64,000 nucleotides of DNA from Galeopsis tetrahit (GCA_963675135.1 OY776125.1:46344513-46408512); one strand, 5' to 3'. Numbered from the stretch's first letter, positions 34,140 to 48,200 are shown. The notes: generated by a model from the letters alone, not told the origin. A program made the numbers and translations.

Positions 34140-34735
34140 TGAATTTAGAGTCTCACAAAATAGTTCAATTTACGTCATTTAAGTTTAAAAATTAATAACT
34201 TCTAAAAATCTCATTACAAAATCTAAATATCTCATTAAAAATATGAGAACTCGTTAAAATTAAAAATTATAAAAAAAATTTAAATAAAAATTCTAAAAAT
34301 TTAAAAATCCTAAAACTAAAAAATTCAAAAAATCTCATTAATATTTTTAAAAAATAAAAAAAATATCATTAAAATTTCTAAAAATCTCATTAAAACTTTA
34401 TAAGTGTATATATTAGAAATTACAAATTATAAGAATAATAAAAATTATAAATATTTCATCAAAAATATCACCTTGAGTCCGCCTTGATAAACCATGCGTC
34501 CAAAATTCATTCTAATGAGATTTTATTTTACACATTTATTTAAATTTATATATTTTTTAATCTTTTGAGATTTTCAAATTTTTAATGAGAGTTTTAGAAA
34601 ATTTAATTTACACAATTTCAAATTTTTTGAATTGTAGAATATTTAATATTTTTTTTAGGATTTTAAAATTTTATCTTACACATTTTATAGTTTAAAACTT
34701 AAGTTATATGTAAAACAAAATTTTCTCCACAGATA
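34140..34735. repeat. AT-rich degenerate relative of the 7467-8695 MULE MITE
   Basis: Repeats of AAAATCTCATTAAAA and an end-like TAAAACAAAATTTTCTCC recall the interior and end of that element, but no paired TIRs or duplication can be assigned. Confidence 0.35.
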
Positions 34736-35004
34736 TGCAATATTTTTTGAACTAATTTATGTGTGATGTTGATTCAAATGAAAAATACTTATTATTTGAA
34801 CTAAAAACTTGGATAGTGGAAAAAATGAAAATAGTTAGTGTCAATAATGATAAGATAGAAATTACGGAGAATAATAAGATCCAAGTTGACTATTGCACAT
34901 TATATAAATTAATTTATCTATATCAAGGATTCTTATAAATAATACTACTCCGTAAGGTATATTTATGGTCGACAAAAATTAATACATTGACTCCGTCAAT
35001 TATA

Positions 35005-36491
35005 GAGGAAATTTTGTTTTTAGTCCTATAAGTTTAAGACATTCCAAAATAAATTTTTTAAGTTTTAAATTTTACAAAATACATCCTTTATGTTTCAAAC
35101 TTTCAATTTCAATCATTTTTTATTTAATTTTAATCATTTATCTTTTAAAAGAATGAAGTGGTGACTTGGCACTTCATGTATTAAAAAAATGTACACATCA
35201 TCATGCCAAATCATTATTTCTTCTATTAAAAAAAAGAAAATAAGAGTTATTTGAAAAAAGAAAAAAAAGTTATCTATCCAAAAAAATAAATAAATTATCT
35301 TGCTCTAAACCAATTATTTCACTAAAAAACTTAAACAATTACAAAAAGAAGGGGATATATTTGTAAAAAAAATTGTCATATGATATAATTGTAAAATAAA
35401 ATAAAATCTAGTTTTATTTTTACAAAGAAGTAATCTTTTAATGTATTAGCTCAACAGTGCAACTGATAAGTAAGAGTATATTTTAAAGATACACATCTAC
35501 GCACCCGTTAATGTGATTCTTCTTATATATTTCAAATAGATATGAGGTTATCTTTGTTAAAAAAAAAAAAAAAAAGATGTGAGATTATCTAAAAAAAATA
35601 GTCTTTATTATACGATGAAATTTAATTTTAACTTGAAATATTAATTTGTTTAAATTTAAAAGTGAGCAAAATAATTTATACATCCTGTATTAATTAATTA
35701 ATTTTTGGATGTCTCAAACTTACTAAACCAATTTTTTTTCCTCAGCTTGTGTTATTCTCCAAAAAGCCTGATTCAATATTCTGTCATAATATTTTAATAT
35801 AAATTTTGATTTGTCCCTATAATTCTTACTATTACTCAATCACTCAAAATTAATTAATTAATTAATACATAATGTATAAATTATTCGCTCACTCTTAAAT
35901 TTAAACAAATTAATATTTCAAGTTAAGATTAAATTTTATCGTATGCGTAGATGTGTATTTTTAAAATATTGACAAAGATAACCGCATATCTATTTAAATA
36001 TATAAGAAGAATCACATTAACGGGTGCGTAGATGTGTATTTTTAAAATATACTATTACGTAGTACTTATTTTACTAAAAAGTTATGCATCAGTTGCACTG
36101 CTGAACTAATACATTAAAAAATTACTTCTTTGTAAAAAAAAAAAAAAAAAACTATTTTATTTTATTTTACAATTATATCATATTTAAATTATTTTTTACA
36201 AATATATCCACTTTCTTTTGTAATTGTTTGAGTTTTTTTTTTTTAAATAACTCTTATTTTCTTTTTTGCAAATAGAAGAAATAATGATGTGGCATGATGA
36301 TGTGACTTTTTTTAATACATGAAGTGTCAAGTCACCACTTCATTCTTTTCAAAGATAAATGATTAAAATTGAATAAAAAAAAATTGAAATTGAAAGTTTG
36401 AAACATAAAGGATGTATTTTGTAAAGTTTGAAACTTAAATGATTTATTTTGAAATGTCTTAAACTTATAGGACTAAAAACAAAATTTCCTC
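35005..36491. mobile_element. giant foldback MULE-like element
   Basis: Arms of about 640-700 bases (35005 to about 35700 and about 35850 to 36491) are inverted copies starting GAGGAAATTTTGTTTTTAGT. They run through TGAAGTGGTGACTTGGCAC and CATCTACGCACCCGTTAATG to the centre. The loop is about 150 bases. Flanks TCAATTATA (34996-35004) and TAAATTGTA (36492-36500) agree at seven of nine positions, fitting an old 9-bp duplication. No coding sequence. Confidence 0.85.
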
Positions 36492-38949
36492 TAAATTGTA
36501 TAAATTGAATTTTCACACACACCAAAATACACCCATACATCCGCTGACAATATTTTAAAATAACAGTATTTATTTTGGCTGATAATTCATATAAGTGAAC
36601 TCTAGATTTGTCAATTATGTAATTACTAAAGTAATGTATTTTTTAGAGGTACCATTCAAAAATTGGTACAAATCTCTAATCAAATCAATTAATCAAATCA
36701 ATTAAGAGATTGTGTGGAAGGTAACCGTAACGTCCGTATCCAACGGAAATAATTAAATGTGCACAAATCACCTGACAAATTAATATTGTAACTGTAACAC
36801 TTAACTGAGTAAATTATGTACCAATCAATTTAAGTTTTTAGCAAATTTCCATTATATATAAGTGTTTAATTACCATTAAAGCTAATTCTCTACAATTTAT
36901 TTTAAATATATTGTATACATGAATAATTTTAGAAAAAGTCAATTACCAAATAGTAACATTAAGCACAAATATTTCATACTATGAAAAAAAAACGTGTTTA
37001 AACAATAATCAATTAGAATTTTCATGTATGGATTTGTACAACTAATTAATTACTTAATTTTATATGATGTTAATGATAATTTTTTAAATAATGTTGTACG
37101 AAATGAATTACTCCAATAAATTAATTGAAGAAATTAGGTACGACGACCATATATAAAATACGAAATTTGATCAAAGTTAAAAATTGATACATATGTGATG
37201 ATGAAAGGATAAATCCGCAATTTTAGGGTCTTTCTTAAATTTCGCTCATTAATTATTAATTTTCAAGTATTTTAAACGGTCCAAGAGTTTTGTATTATTG
37301 GAAATAATTAATGATTAATCATAATAATTTAAAAAATAATGCAATCAATACATTTAATTAAATGTTTCTAAAATTTAATTGAGTAAATTTAGGAACAATT
37401 AATTAAATTGCATGTGCTTAAAACAATAATATATTTAATGTGAAGAATTAATATAAATGAACTTAAAGTTTTATTTCCAAAATTCCATAAATTATTACCA
37501 TAAATTTTGCTAATTGAAATAATTTTTACATTAAATTTATTTTAAAAGTTTTGCAAGTTGTTGACATAAAAAAAATTAGTAACATATCAAAATTATTTCT
37601 ATATAATTTTGATTTTAAGAATTATTTCAATATTAGTTAACCGATTATAGAAAGTTTGTTGGAATCATATTTGAATAGAAAATAATTAATATCAGAATAA
37701 ATTTTTAAGAAAATATTATTATTTAGTCAGTTAAATATTATAGAAAGTTGTCTCATGAAAATAATATTATCAAAATAAATCTTTAAATTACTTTAATTAA
37801 ATAAAAAATAATTTAAATCAATGTCAACTAATATATTAGTTTATTATAAAACAATTTAACGTAAAATAATTCTCTACATAACAATTAATGAATAACATCG
37901 AAAACATATTAATTAATATTGATATGAAATTATAGTTGTACACGTTACTTTTGAAAAGGAAAAAAAAGGATAATATATTATTTTTTGTACATAAATATAA
38001 TTAAATTAAAAAAAAAACTAAGAATATTTGTTTCATTTAAATAAAATATTTTCTTAAATCAGATGTATAATTTCGGTCCAAAATCTATACATAATTTACT
38101 ACCTTAATTCAATTTTCAAATGTTGGTGAAGGAATATGTTATTTTAATATTAATTCTTGCATAATTAATGAATCTAGATTGCAAATAATTAAGTGTACAA
38201 AATAAAAATAAAAAGATTCAATGAACAATCGAGGCATAAAAAAAATCTTATAAACTAAAGAAGAATTTCGTCTTCCACTTCAATAGAATACAATAAGACC
38301 TAAAAAAAATTTATATACAACTAAATAGTCTAAATACTAAAAATGTATATAATGTATATCCCTATGTGAAAACTCTATAAAATCATCAAATCATTACAAA
38401 TCCTATTTCTTCTAGGACTCGTCGCTACAATCATCTCTCCTTTTTTTTTCTACAACAATATAATTTCATTGTATCATTCACTACATACATACTTCTAACA
38501 AAAAGAGGAGTGGAAAAAAATTTAGTTGATAATTGTTGAACAATGTAACTGCTTTCAGATCTCATAATCTCGATCTCAGAGGCACCACTGAGAAGATCAC
38601 ACTTGAGAAAAACATGTTTAAAAATAAAATAGGCTTGAAAAATGTTTGGAGAGAAATGGAGTGGACTGAAAAAAATAAAAGGGATAAATGGTATTATATA
38701 AGAAATTGGATTAAGATCTAACGGTTAAGATTAATATGTTTAAATGAATGGTGAAGATTAAAACAAAAAAATAGAATGAATGAGGTTAAAAGATTTTTGA
38801 AATGAAAGATTATGGAGGAGAGAGGTTGAGGTAGAGTGGGTGTGGTGCTGACATGTGGCATAAGAGGGGTTTGCAAATATATATAGTATAGATGTGTGCC
38901 CACTTACCTATGAAAATTATTGCGAAACGGATGGAGTACATATTTATTC

Positions 38950-39798
38950 TAGGTGTCAAAATGGGTAAGCTTGGTGGGCGCCCCCCTATAAAAAAGTGGA
39001 TTGAGCTGAATAAATACACACTCATTTAAAGGATGGGCCTAAACGGGCCAAACCATACGGGTTGCGAACTTTGGCAGGTTGATCCACAAGTTTTATTTTT
39101 TATTTTAAAGGGTGAATGAAGAAGAAAAACATTTTTTTTTTAGTTGAACTATGAGTAAAGGTGTGATATCTGAAAATTTATAGATTCAATTCAACTTTAA
39201 ATCACGATAAACAATCACAAAATATTATATTAAACAAAATTGAGATTTGAGAATGAGATACACACTTGTCACTCACATATTCACAAGACTTTAGGAGATA
39301 TTTAATAATTAATGTAAATTTAAATCTCTTTTTTAACTTTCTCTTTATAAATTTATAATTATTATGAGTAAATTGAGTATGTGTGTGGGGTAAGATGTGT
39401 ATTTTCAAATTAACACTTTCTACTGTTAATTTGGTTTATTTGTCAATTAAACTTTTATAAAATATTACATATTGATTTTGCCTTTTTTATAATAAGGATT
39501 ACATAATTTGAAGTTTTAAATTTTAGTTCGGTTAATTTGTCAATGTCAACTGGCTCGATTTAATTAATGATTATCCAAAATTATATATACTCTGTACTTT
39601 TTTTTAGTAATTGTTTATATTATGTTTAATTTTTTTATAATAAATTAATAATACGTGTGAAAATGTAAAAAATAAATATATAATAAAAAAAATTGTGTGC
39701 TAGTCCATAATCCGTCGTGCACCGTCCCACCAAATTCCGCAAAATAATGGGTTGAGGTGGATTGTGAATCGGTCTGTTAGCCAGTTTTAATAGCTCTA
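38950..39798. mobile_element. possible hAT-like element
   Basis: Left TAGGTGTCAAAATGGGTAAGC and right-end complement TAGAGCTATTAAAACTGGCTAAC look like eroded hAT termini. No 8-bp duplication matches, so this is tentative. Confidence 0.3.
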
Positions 39799-40365
39799 GT
39801 GGTATTGTTAGAAGCTAAAAAATGTGTCCTTTTTATTTAGGTAGGAAGAATAGTCTGATTTGAGAAAATAAAACAATATTAATTCCCTACCAAACAACCT
39901 ACAAAACCATGCACCCCTCGTACCCCTACCAAACACAACCTTAATTTACAAGAGATTTTAAATCTGAAAAAACACGGAGTATATATTATACACATAATAT
40001 AAGGAAAATGTTTTTTTTTTTTTTTGGATTATCTCATTAATTTAATTACTTGAGATAAAAACTCGTTTTAATACATTCGCATTTTAATGACTCAATATAG
40101 TGGTTGTAAGGATCCGTCTTATTCTCTTATGAAATTGGATATATGAGACCGCCTTAATTATATTTTGTGGCAGATCAAAATTCGTCATTTTTTTTAAAAA
40201 TCTAAACAAATTAGCAGGTTAATGAATAAATCAGTACGTAAATACATCCAATTTAATGAATAAATGAGTAAATACATCAACTTAAATTAATCTCACACTA
40301 TAATTAAACTCATAATATATTGATACACTCATACACAGTTGAAATGCATTTATATATATTGAAAT
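39799..40365. other. AT-rich region without recognisable feature
   Basis: Only low-complexity A+T-rich sequence seen. Confidence 0.5.
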
Positions 40366-40923
40366 CAGTGACTAACCCAGAAATTACCAGAAATTATAGA
40401 TTGGGGACCCAATTTACATTATTACAAAGATAAAATATTTATATATACAAAAAATTTATTATAAAATTTTCAATACATCTCATTTCAGTAATTTAAATTT
40501 AACGATTTTTGTTATGTTTTGAAAGAGAGTAATTTTGATTATTCTAGTTTGTGAAAAAGTATACAACTCCGATTGTTGTTGAGACTTTAGCCACTATTAA
40601 TCAAATGTAGAACTTAAAATATACTACCCCTCCATAGTGATTTTTATATTTTGATTGACTCACTTTTTAAAAAATGTAAATTTAGTAGAGTGTGAGATCA
40701 AATAAGTAAGAATCAGTTTGGGTGATTTAATAAAATATAAAATAGATTTTGTGAGGTCTAAAAAAAATTAGTGAGATGTATTAATAAGAGAAAATGTGGA
40801 TATAAAATTAATAATAATTTTAAAAATAAAATGATATAGTAAATGTATCTATTTTGTGAATTATTTTTATATTTGAAGTAGATAAGTAATCTTAAAATAT
40901 AAAAACATAATATAAATAATTAC

Positions 40924-40968
<45 letters not shown>

Positions 40969-41015
40969 GGTAGGGGGCTCAGTGACCCTTTGGGCACTTA
41001 CGGGGTCTGTCCCTA
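40366..41015. mobile_element. hAT-like non-autonomous element
   Basis: Starts CAGTGACTAACCCAGAA and ends with the complement of TAGGGACAGACCCCG; 8-bp duplication ATTGAAAT at 40358-40365 and 41016-41023. A (TA)n run of about 17 units lies inside at about 40928-40962. No transposase. Confidence 0.75.
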
Positions 41016-41428
41016 ATTGAAATTGAAATGAAATATAATTTCTTACAACTCCTCTTGAGATAGTTATACATGGACAAATACATGTATAAATCAGTTATTT
41101 TTAAATAATATTAATTATTTTACCAAAATGTATTAATGAATTAGTAATAATTATTTTTAATTAATATTATTAGCTATTTTTATTAAAAAGTATTAATTAT
41201 ACTATAGTATATTGAGTGCACTCAAATCTTTATTACTATTTTTTATTTATTACATAATACTACTTGTTAATATTTAAAATAATATTCATATTAACAATAT
41301 AAATTTTACTTTTAAATAAAAAATATTACTCTTAAGTTGTAGGTTTTACTCCAGCCCTCACCAAGCAGGATTTATAACATTTATAAAAGAGTCTGAATAT
41401 TCAGATCCATAATACTCTGTAATTAGTA

Positions 41429-41719
41429 CTCTCTCGTCCAATTTCATTATTTTCACTTTTCTTTTTTGATTGTCCAATTTTATTATGTCTATATCTTTTT
41501 AGAAAACAATACTATTTATACAAATTTATCTCCACCCTCATACCATCACTTATTTACCCACTTTGTCATTCACTTTATTCATAAACAATCATTTATTTAT
41601 AAATGGACCCCACAATACCTCATCATATCCTTAACTTATGTGCTTTATAAATAAACTAATTAATATTCATTAAAACCTGTACCCAGAGAAGTGGACATAA
41701 TAAAATTGGACGGAGGGAG
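41429..41719. mobile_element. Stowaway-like MITE
   Basis: CTCTCTCGTCCAATTTCATTA at the left, TAATAAAATTGGACGGAGGGAG at the right, TA on both sides (41427-41428, 41720-41721). 291 bp, non-coding. A different subfamily from 8933 and 32666. Confidence 0.88.
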
Positions 41720-43246
41720 TATAATTTTAGCCAGCTGGAAACGAGTTCAAGTTTCAACGAACATATAAAATCAAATAAATTTCTAATAAATATAAGTGTA
41801 CATAAATTGTGTAAAATTAGTAGTAGAAAAAAAAAAAACACTTTAATTTATGGTATAACTGCTTCAATTTTGATCAAATTTAAATTTATTTCAATTGTAA
41901 TGAGACTCATTACAAAACCGAATGAAAATATTACTTATATAAATAAAAATACTAATTTATATCTTAAACAATATTACTAACTGCATGGGGAAAAAATAAA
42001 AAACAGTGGGAGGTTTTACAATAATGGATTATAAATTATCTTGGTTAAAAAAAATAGAAAATAGAAAAGTTGATAAATTATCACCGACAAGAAAAAAGAG
42101 AATAATAAATTATATAGGCAAATGAAGGGTGGTTTGTGACAGCTGCAATGGAGTTGGCAAATGGCCATACACCTTTTTTGTTTGGTAACTTTTAGTCTCG
42201 CCTTTCCTATTTTAATTTAATAAATTGAAGTCGGTAGTAGGTTTCTTTTTTCTTTTTTCTTTATTTTTTATATTTCTATTTCTCTTCACAATAATTATTG
42301 TGAGATGTTTAGAGAAAAACAACTTTAATAAAACGCATGGTGATTCATCGCTTCAAATTTAGAATCACATAAATTAATACCGTAAAGTAATAGTCTAATA
42401 GAATATTGTGAGTAATAAAATTATGTAATCTTGAAATATTTGAAAAATGTAACTTAAATTGAAAAAAATAAATATTATTAAATTAAAAAATGATGAATCT
42501 AATTTACAACGTCTAATGATGAATTCAAATGAGGGGTAAGTACTCCCTATTTCACATATTAGTGTGAAAACTAATTTGAAACAAATTAGTCACACTAATA
42601 TTCTGTAATATTACGTATGAATACAAATATACAATATTCATTTTCAATTTTCTTGGTAATTTGAATTACTCAGAGAATAATGTTATTCTCGTTGACAATT
42701 AGTCAATTACATAAGAAAATGCATATTTTATAGTTTTATGTTTTCACATTTATTTTTAAATTCCACTTTTGCCCACTCTCAATAAATATTTAAATGAAGT
42801 AGCTGTTCTTTTTCTATTTTGTCCTTGGGTTCCATATCGATTCGGAGGCAATGGGCCCATAATAAGAATTTTACCAGAAAAAAAAATTAAAAACAAAACC
42901 ACCAAAAAATTATATATATATATATATATAAAGAACACTTCCAAGAAAATAACATAAAGTTAGGGTAAGTGTGAATGAAACCCATGAAAGTATGGGCAAG
43001 TTCTCTTGCAAAAGGTGGAGAGAAAAAAAAAAAAGAGGAAAGGCACATTTTTCTCTTTATCTTCGGTCCAAAGGTATTTATTATTTTTAGTGAAAATTTC
43101 AGGATATTAATTTTATTCAAGAGTCGTGCTTTGTGCTCTCAATGAAAAAATTACCATTTTAGATCATATGCTTTAATTTTTGAGCAAGTCTAGGGCAAGA
43201 TTGTCTCACGAATTTCATTTTGTGAGACGGGTCTTTCTAAATACAT
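41720..43246. other. AT-rich region with a small hairpin
   Basis: No gene seen. 42557-42601 is a near-perfect inverted repeat (ATATTAGTGTGAAAACTAATTTG with CAAATTAGTCACACTAATAT), probably the remains of a tiny MITE. A short TA run lies near 42912-42930. Confidence 0.5.
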
Positions 43247-43628
43247 TAATTAAATGGGATGGGGGTATATATCCCATCCAGCTTTGTTTAATACACTCCC
43301 CCTTCCATTTATTAATTCAAAAAGATATATGAAATACCATATTTGCCCCTTTAGTAATGTTATAGATACATACACACCCCTATATAGCCCTAATTTCATC
43401 TTTCTTCCCCCAATTTCTTTCACTGCCGCCTCTCTCTTCCCCTCCCCCCTCCTCCCTCTCGCCGTCACTCTCCACCTCCACCCCCCTACCGTCGCACTTC
43501 CCCCTCACTCTCCCCTCGCCGTCGCACTCCCCCTCCACCCCCTTGCCTCCGCCGCTGCCCATCTTCTTCCTCATTTTTTTTATTTCTCTTTCGCTCCGCT
43601 CGACGCCGCCCTCCAGCTCGCCCTCGCC

Positions 43629-45076
43629 TGTTGGGATGTAAATTCACCCTAAGCCCCACTTGATGTTAGAATAGTTTTGATGGCCAAAACACTTAGAGTT
43701 TATAAATGTAATAGGATCAGCTGACTTTGTATAGATCAGCTTAGACTAGTCTTGTGTGATCAACTGTATAGATATCAGCTGATTAGCACAGTCCCGACTT
43801 ACATGCGCTCCCTCAAGATGAGAAGAGTAGAAGACATGAAGACTAGAAGATCCTTGAAGGCCAGTTAAGTAAGGTGCTTGTATACCTACTTGACTGATGG
43901 AGTCAAAGATTGAAGATGGCCTAAAGCAGCACAAATTATTCACAGATCAGACGAGTGTTACTCGACTGATATCAGAAGACAGAAGACCTAAGGCCAGAAG
44001 AGTAGTCAGAAGACTAGTAGTACAGATCAGAAGACTATGTTCTCTTCCAAGACTCGGCTGATTCCCAAAGTCATCTTGCAATTCAAATGAAGACCTACCT
44101 TATTTAGAAGATTGACATGATCCCAGGATTGGAGCAATCAAGCAGCTGGAATCAAGGAATCAAGCCACATATGGAAAGATTGTCCCAACGGCTAGTCAAC
44201 TCCAACGGCTAGTTGCAAGCAATCACCATTATAAATACAAGAGGATGAGAAATCACAAGCAAGAGATCACATTGAGAGAATTCAACAAGCCAAGCAAGCA
44301 ATCAAGCAAAAGCCATACTGTTCTAAGAATTCTCCAAGAGCCCAGAAAGCATTAGAATACTTTTAGCTCTTAAGTGATTTCTATCCAACCCATAAGAACC
44401 TGAAACCTGTTCATATTGTATATCAATTGTTTTAGGCATAGTGGTTAAGCAATTTATAAGCTTGAACCATTAGTTGGATACACTTCAAAAACCCCAAACC
44501 CTCTCCGAAAGGTTAAAGTTTTTGAAACCCTCAAAGTGCAAGTGCTTACAATCACTTGTGGAGACCGTAGCTGTTAGGACGGCTCAGATCTCAAAGTCCT
44601 ATCCTTGGGACTATAAAGGTCAAGACCCTTGTAATTTGTGGTAAATTAAAGGGATTAAACATCACGTTAGGACGTGAGAGTGGACGTAGGATCGTATATC
44701 CGAACCACTATAAACCTGGTGTTATTTACTTACTGCACTTTACATTCTGTCATTTCATTAACTATTATATAGTGCATACTGTGATTTCAACATTCTTCAA
44801 AACAAGGCCACAACTTTCAAACCAGCATCAGCTGAGTACTTTCATTAAAGAAAACAAGTTAACACTTTCTTAAGAATCTATAAGAACGAGTCTAATCAAG
44901 GCCTACCATAATTCTGCATACAACCTCTTCATTATAGTCATCTGGACCAGCAGACTTGTAGTCCAGTTGACATAGCAATCAGAAGAGGTTCCCAACTCGC
45001 TTGAAAAAGTTTTAAAGTCTATTCACCCCTCCCCTCTAGACTTTAATCCCATTCACTACTCGTTCAGGGACCAACA
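43629..45076 (+). mobile_element. 5' LTR of the Sirevirus-like element (1448 bp)
   Basis: TGTTGG...CCAACA ends; TATA-like CCATTATAAATACAAG near 44229. By eye it differs from the 3' LTR at seven substitutions and one CT indel. Confidence 0.95.
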
Positions 45077-45078
45077 AG

Positions 45079-45090
45079 TGGTATCAGAGC
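45079..45090 (+). promoter_or_regulatory. primer-binding site, initiator-Met tRNA
   Basis: TGGTATCAGAGC, two bases after the 5' LTR; complementary to the 3' end of plant initiator methionine tRNA. Confidence 0.95.
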
Positions 45091-45207
45091 AGTGGTTCTA
45101 ACGGACTACTGTCTCTAGATTATCAGAAGACTTGAGGGAGTCTCTCTGTAGTCCTCTTGAACAGATCTTTTTCTTTTGAAAAACTTGTTTTCGAAAACTC
45201 ATACAAC

Positions 45208-48200
45208 ATGAGTGCTAATATGCGTAAGTTGCCTAAGTTTTCAGTGGAGGATTATGATTACTGGAAGATCAGGATGAGGAAGAATCTCACATCAGTCCAC
45301 TACAAGATGTGGCCAGTAATCACCGAAGGCCCAATCACCATCATGGCAGTCAACACTGCAAATGGTGATCCAGAAGTTCCAGTTGGAGAATTAGCCCCCA
45401 AGCCGATGAAGGATCTCACACCAGAAGAGATGAAGCAGTCAAATCTTGACAGCATTGCTCAAGATTACATCATGCAAACTCTTCCAAATGAGTACATTGC
45501 AAAAGTAATCAGTTGTGAAACAACTAAGGAAATGTGGGATGCTCTAGCACTCCTCTGTGAAGGAACCGAGCTGATTAAGGAGAGCAAGTTGACAACAACA
45601 GTCAAGAAGTTTGAACATTTCAAAATGCAACCAAAAGAGTCTATTGATCAATTAGACAATAGATTTACCAAGATCATCAATGAGATAGAATCTCTGGGCA
45701 AGAAATATACAAATAGAGAGAAAAATCTAAAGATCTTAGACTCTCTAACCAAGAAATGGAGGCTCAAGAAGACCATCATCAAAGATACCCAAGATATCAA
45801 GGAGTGGTCTGCACAGACTCTATTTCAGAATCTAAAAGCTCATGAATATGATCTTGAAAGAGAAGAAAACTCAGGAAATGATGAACCTACTGCAACCCCA
45901 TCTACTTCCAAGACTGTAGCTTTCAAGGCAGCAAATACAAAAGCTGCAAGCACCTCATCTGGCAAGACCTCTCTGAAAACATAAGACTTTGAAGGATCAG
46001 ACATGAGTCTGAAAGAGCAAATGGCCCTTATGATCAAAAGATTCGAAAGGATGAACACTCTCAACAGCAAATATAGAAAATTCTATAGAAACTACAAAGA
46101 TAGAAGAGCCAGTTCACCCTCTAGAGGTTCCAGAGAAAGAACACCAGAAAGGTATCCTAGAAAGGATATGGAGTCATCTGACAGCCGAGGCTCCAGAAAA
46201 AGAGATGCCACTCCTCCAAGGAAAGGCAGTTCAAATCAAAAACCTGGAGCATGCTTCAATTGTCGTAAACCAGGACACTATGTCTATGAATGCCCTGAGC
46301 TGGATGACAAAGAAGAAAGAAGGCCAAGGAGAGACAGAAGAAATTCAGATAAGCAAGCAATGGTGACTGAAGAATCTGAATATCAAAGTGATGAACTTCC
46401 TACATCACCAGACTGTCAAATCTACTCAGATGATTCAGATGATCTAGCTAGGAGTGTTCAAAAAAAGACCGGACCGGAAAAAAGACCGGAACCGGTCCGG
46501 ACCGGATCGGACCGGAACCGGACCGACCGGTTAGATTCCGGTCCGGTCTCCGGTCCGGGAAATTTTGGATTCCGGTCTTCCGGTCCGGTCCGGTCCAAGA
46601 CCGGAATTTTCCGGTCCGGACCGGTTTGGACCGGATTTTTTTTTTTTAATTTTTTTTATATTTTTTTACTAATACACTCTCAATTATTTTTCAAAACCAA
46701 GTAATGTGTTGAGATCTTATTACATTTTTTACAAATATATAATTTAACAAACATATTTAATTTATTTTTAGGGTCAAAAGATCATTAATAACAATGTAAA
46801 TAAAATTCACATTGACGTAATGAAGAGCAAACACTTTAATTTTCATACACAAATTCATCAATCTTGTTCTTGCTTCCATAAATTAAAAAAAAAAATTTAA
46901 AAAAAAAAAAAAAAACAATTCCGGTCCAAACCCGTTTTCCGGTCCGGTCTGGACCGGATAGATTCCGGTCCGGTCTCCGGTCCGAACTTTTAGTAAGATT
47001 CCGGTCCCGGTCCAAACCGGTCCCGGTCCGGTCCGGTCCGGTTTTGGACCGGTGCACACCCCTAGATCTAGCTATGATGGCCATAGGAGAAAATGAGGTA
47101 AATTCCTACACTACTACTTTCCATTCACCTATTTTCTCACAAACAGATGACATAAACTCATCTGAAGGCGAATCAGAAGACACATATTATCAATCGTTAA
47201 GAAAGGTAAAAGGTGATCTGGATATTGCCACTAGAGCCTTTATAGAAGTGGAAGAGGAGAATAAGGATTTAAGGAAAGAAATTGCTAGGTTGAAAAAGGT
47301 TAAGTTTGATAACACCCCTGAGTTAGTCACCATGAATGAAAGGTTGACCAAAGAAGTGGAACTTCTTAAGGAAGAAAATACCACAACAACTCAGTTGTAT
47401 GAGGGGATGTTAGAAACTCAAGCCTTAGAAACCAAGGAATTTTGTATACTACAATCTAAGTTCGATGACCTCTTCCAAGCACACAAGCTCTTAGAAAAGG
47501 AGAAGGAATGCCTAAATCAAAAGATATCAGAGTTCAATAAAGCTTCGACTACTATTGAAAGTATCTCTGAATATTATAGATCAAATGGCAATAAGATGGG
47601 TTTTGGCTATGAACTTAATCCATCAACATCCTCTCCAGCTGGGGGTAGTACACCTAACAAGTGCACTACTCAGACACATGAACAGGGTGAGTGTTCTAAA
47701 CACAATGAACCCAATATGAACCAAAATGCATCTGTACCAACTAAAGCTAACTATTCCAACACCAAAAATGGTAAAAGAAAAGTTAACCCCAAACCTGTAC
47801 AGAGGAACATCAAACAACCTAGACCATCTCGTCTGAGACAGTCTCAGCTGTATGCTGCTCCAGCCAAGAAGAAGAAATCTTCTTCAAACAAATCTGTTCT
47901 CTTTGCACCCCCTATCTCTTATGATATTGTGAGAACAGAGGAGTATGGTCCATATAATCGTGTGCATCGACCAGCTAATGCACCCAGGCCGAATGTAACT
48001 AGTCAAAAGATAATGTATGTTCACTCCTATAAAGGAAAACCATTTGACTATTACTTAGCTGACACAAACAACAAATCAGATCAGTCCAAGGTGTTAACTG
48101 GTAAGATTTGGTTCTGTGATGCCCGAGGGAAACAACTCAAGTGCTCAAGGTTGTTCAAACGACCAATGTATATGTGGGTTCCCAAGGGTAGTACTAACAC

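Larger units (their letters stand above)
33520..38892 (-). mobile_element. non-autonomous Helitron (5.4 kb)
   Basis: On the minus strand it begins TCTATACTATATATATTTGC (38892) with host A before it. It ends with a G+C hairpin (CCCGCG TAAAA CGCGGG, 33531-33547), then TCTTACA and CTAG (33520-33523) with host T after it. TC start, CTRR end after a hairpin and insertion between A and T are the Helitron hallmarks. The 5' portion (38500-38892) resembles other Helitron starts (AACCGTTAGAT motif). No Rep/helicase is present. The body is A+T-rich and holds a foldback MULE (35005-36491). Between 36500 and 38500 I see no gene. Confidence 0.8.

Noticed and set aside
43254..43652. 132-codon Pro/Leu/Ala-rich frame
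   Set aside because: It lies in a pyrimidine-rich part of a MITE and runs into a copia LTR; low complexity, open on the other strand too.
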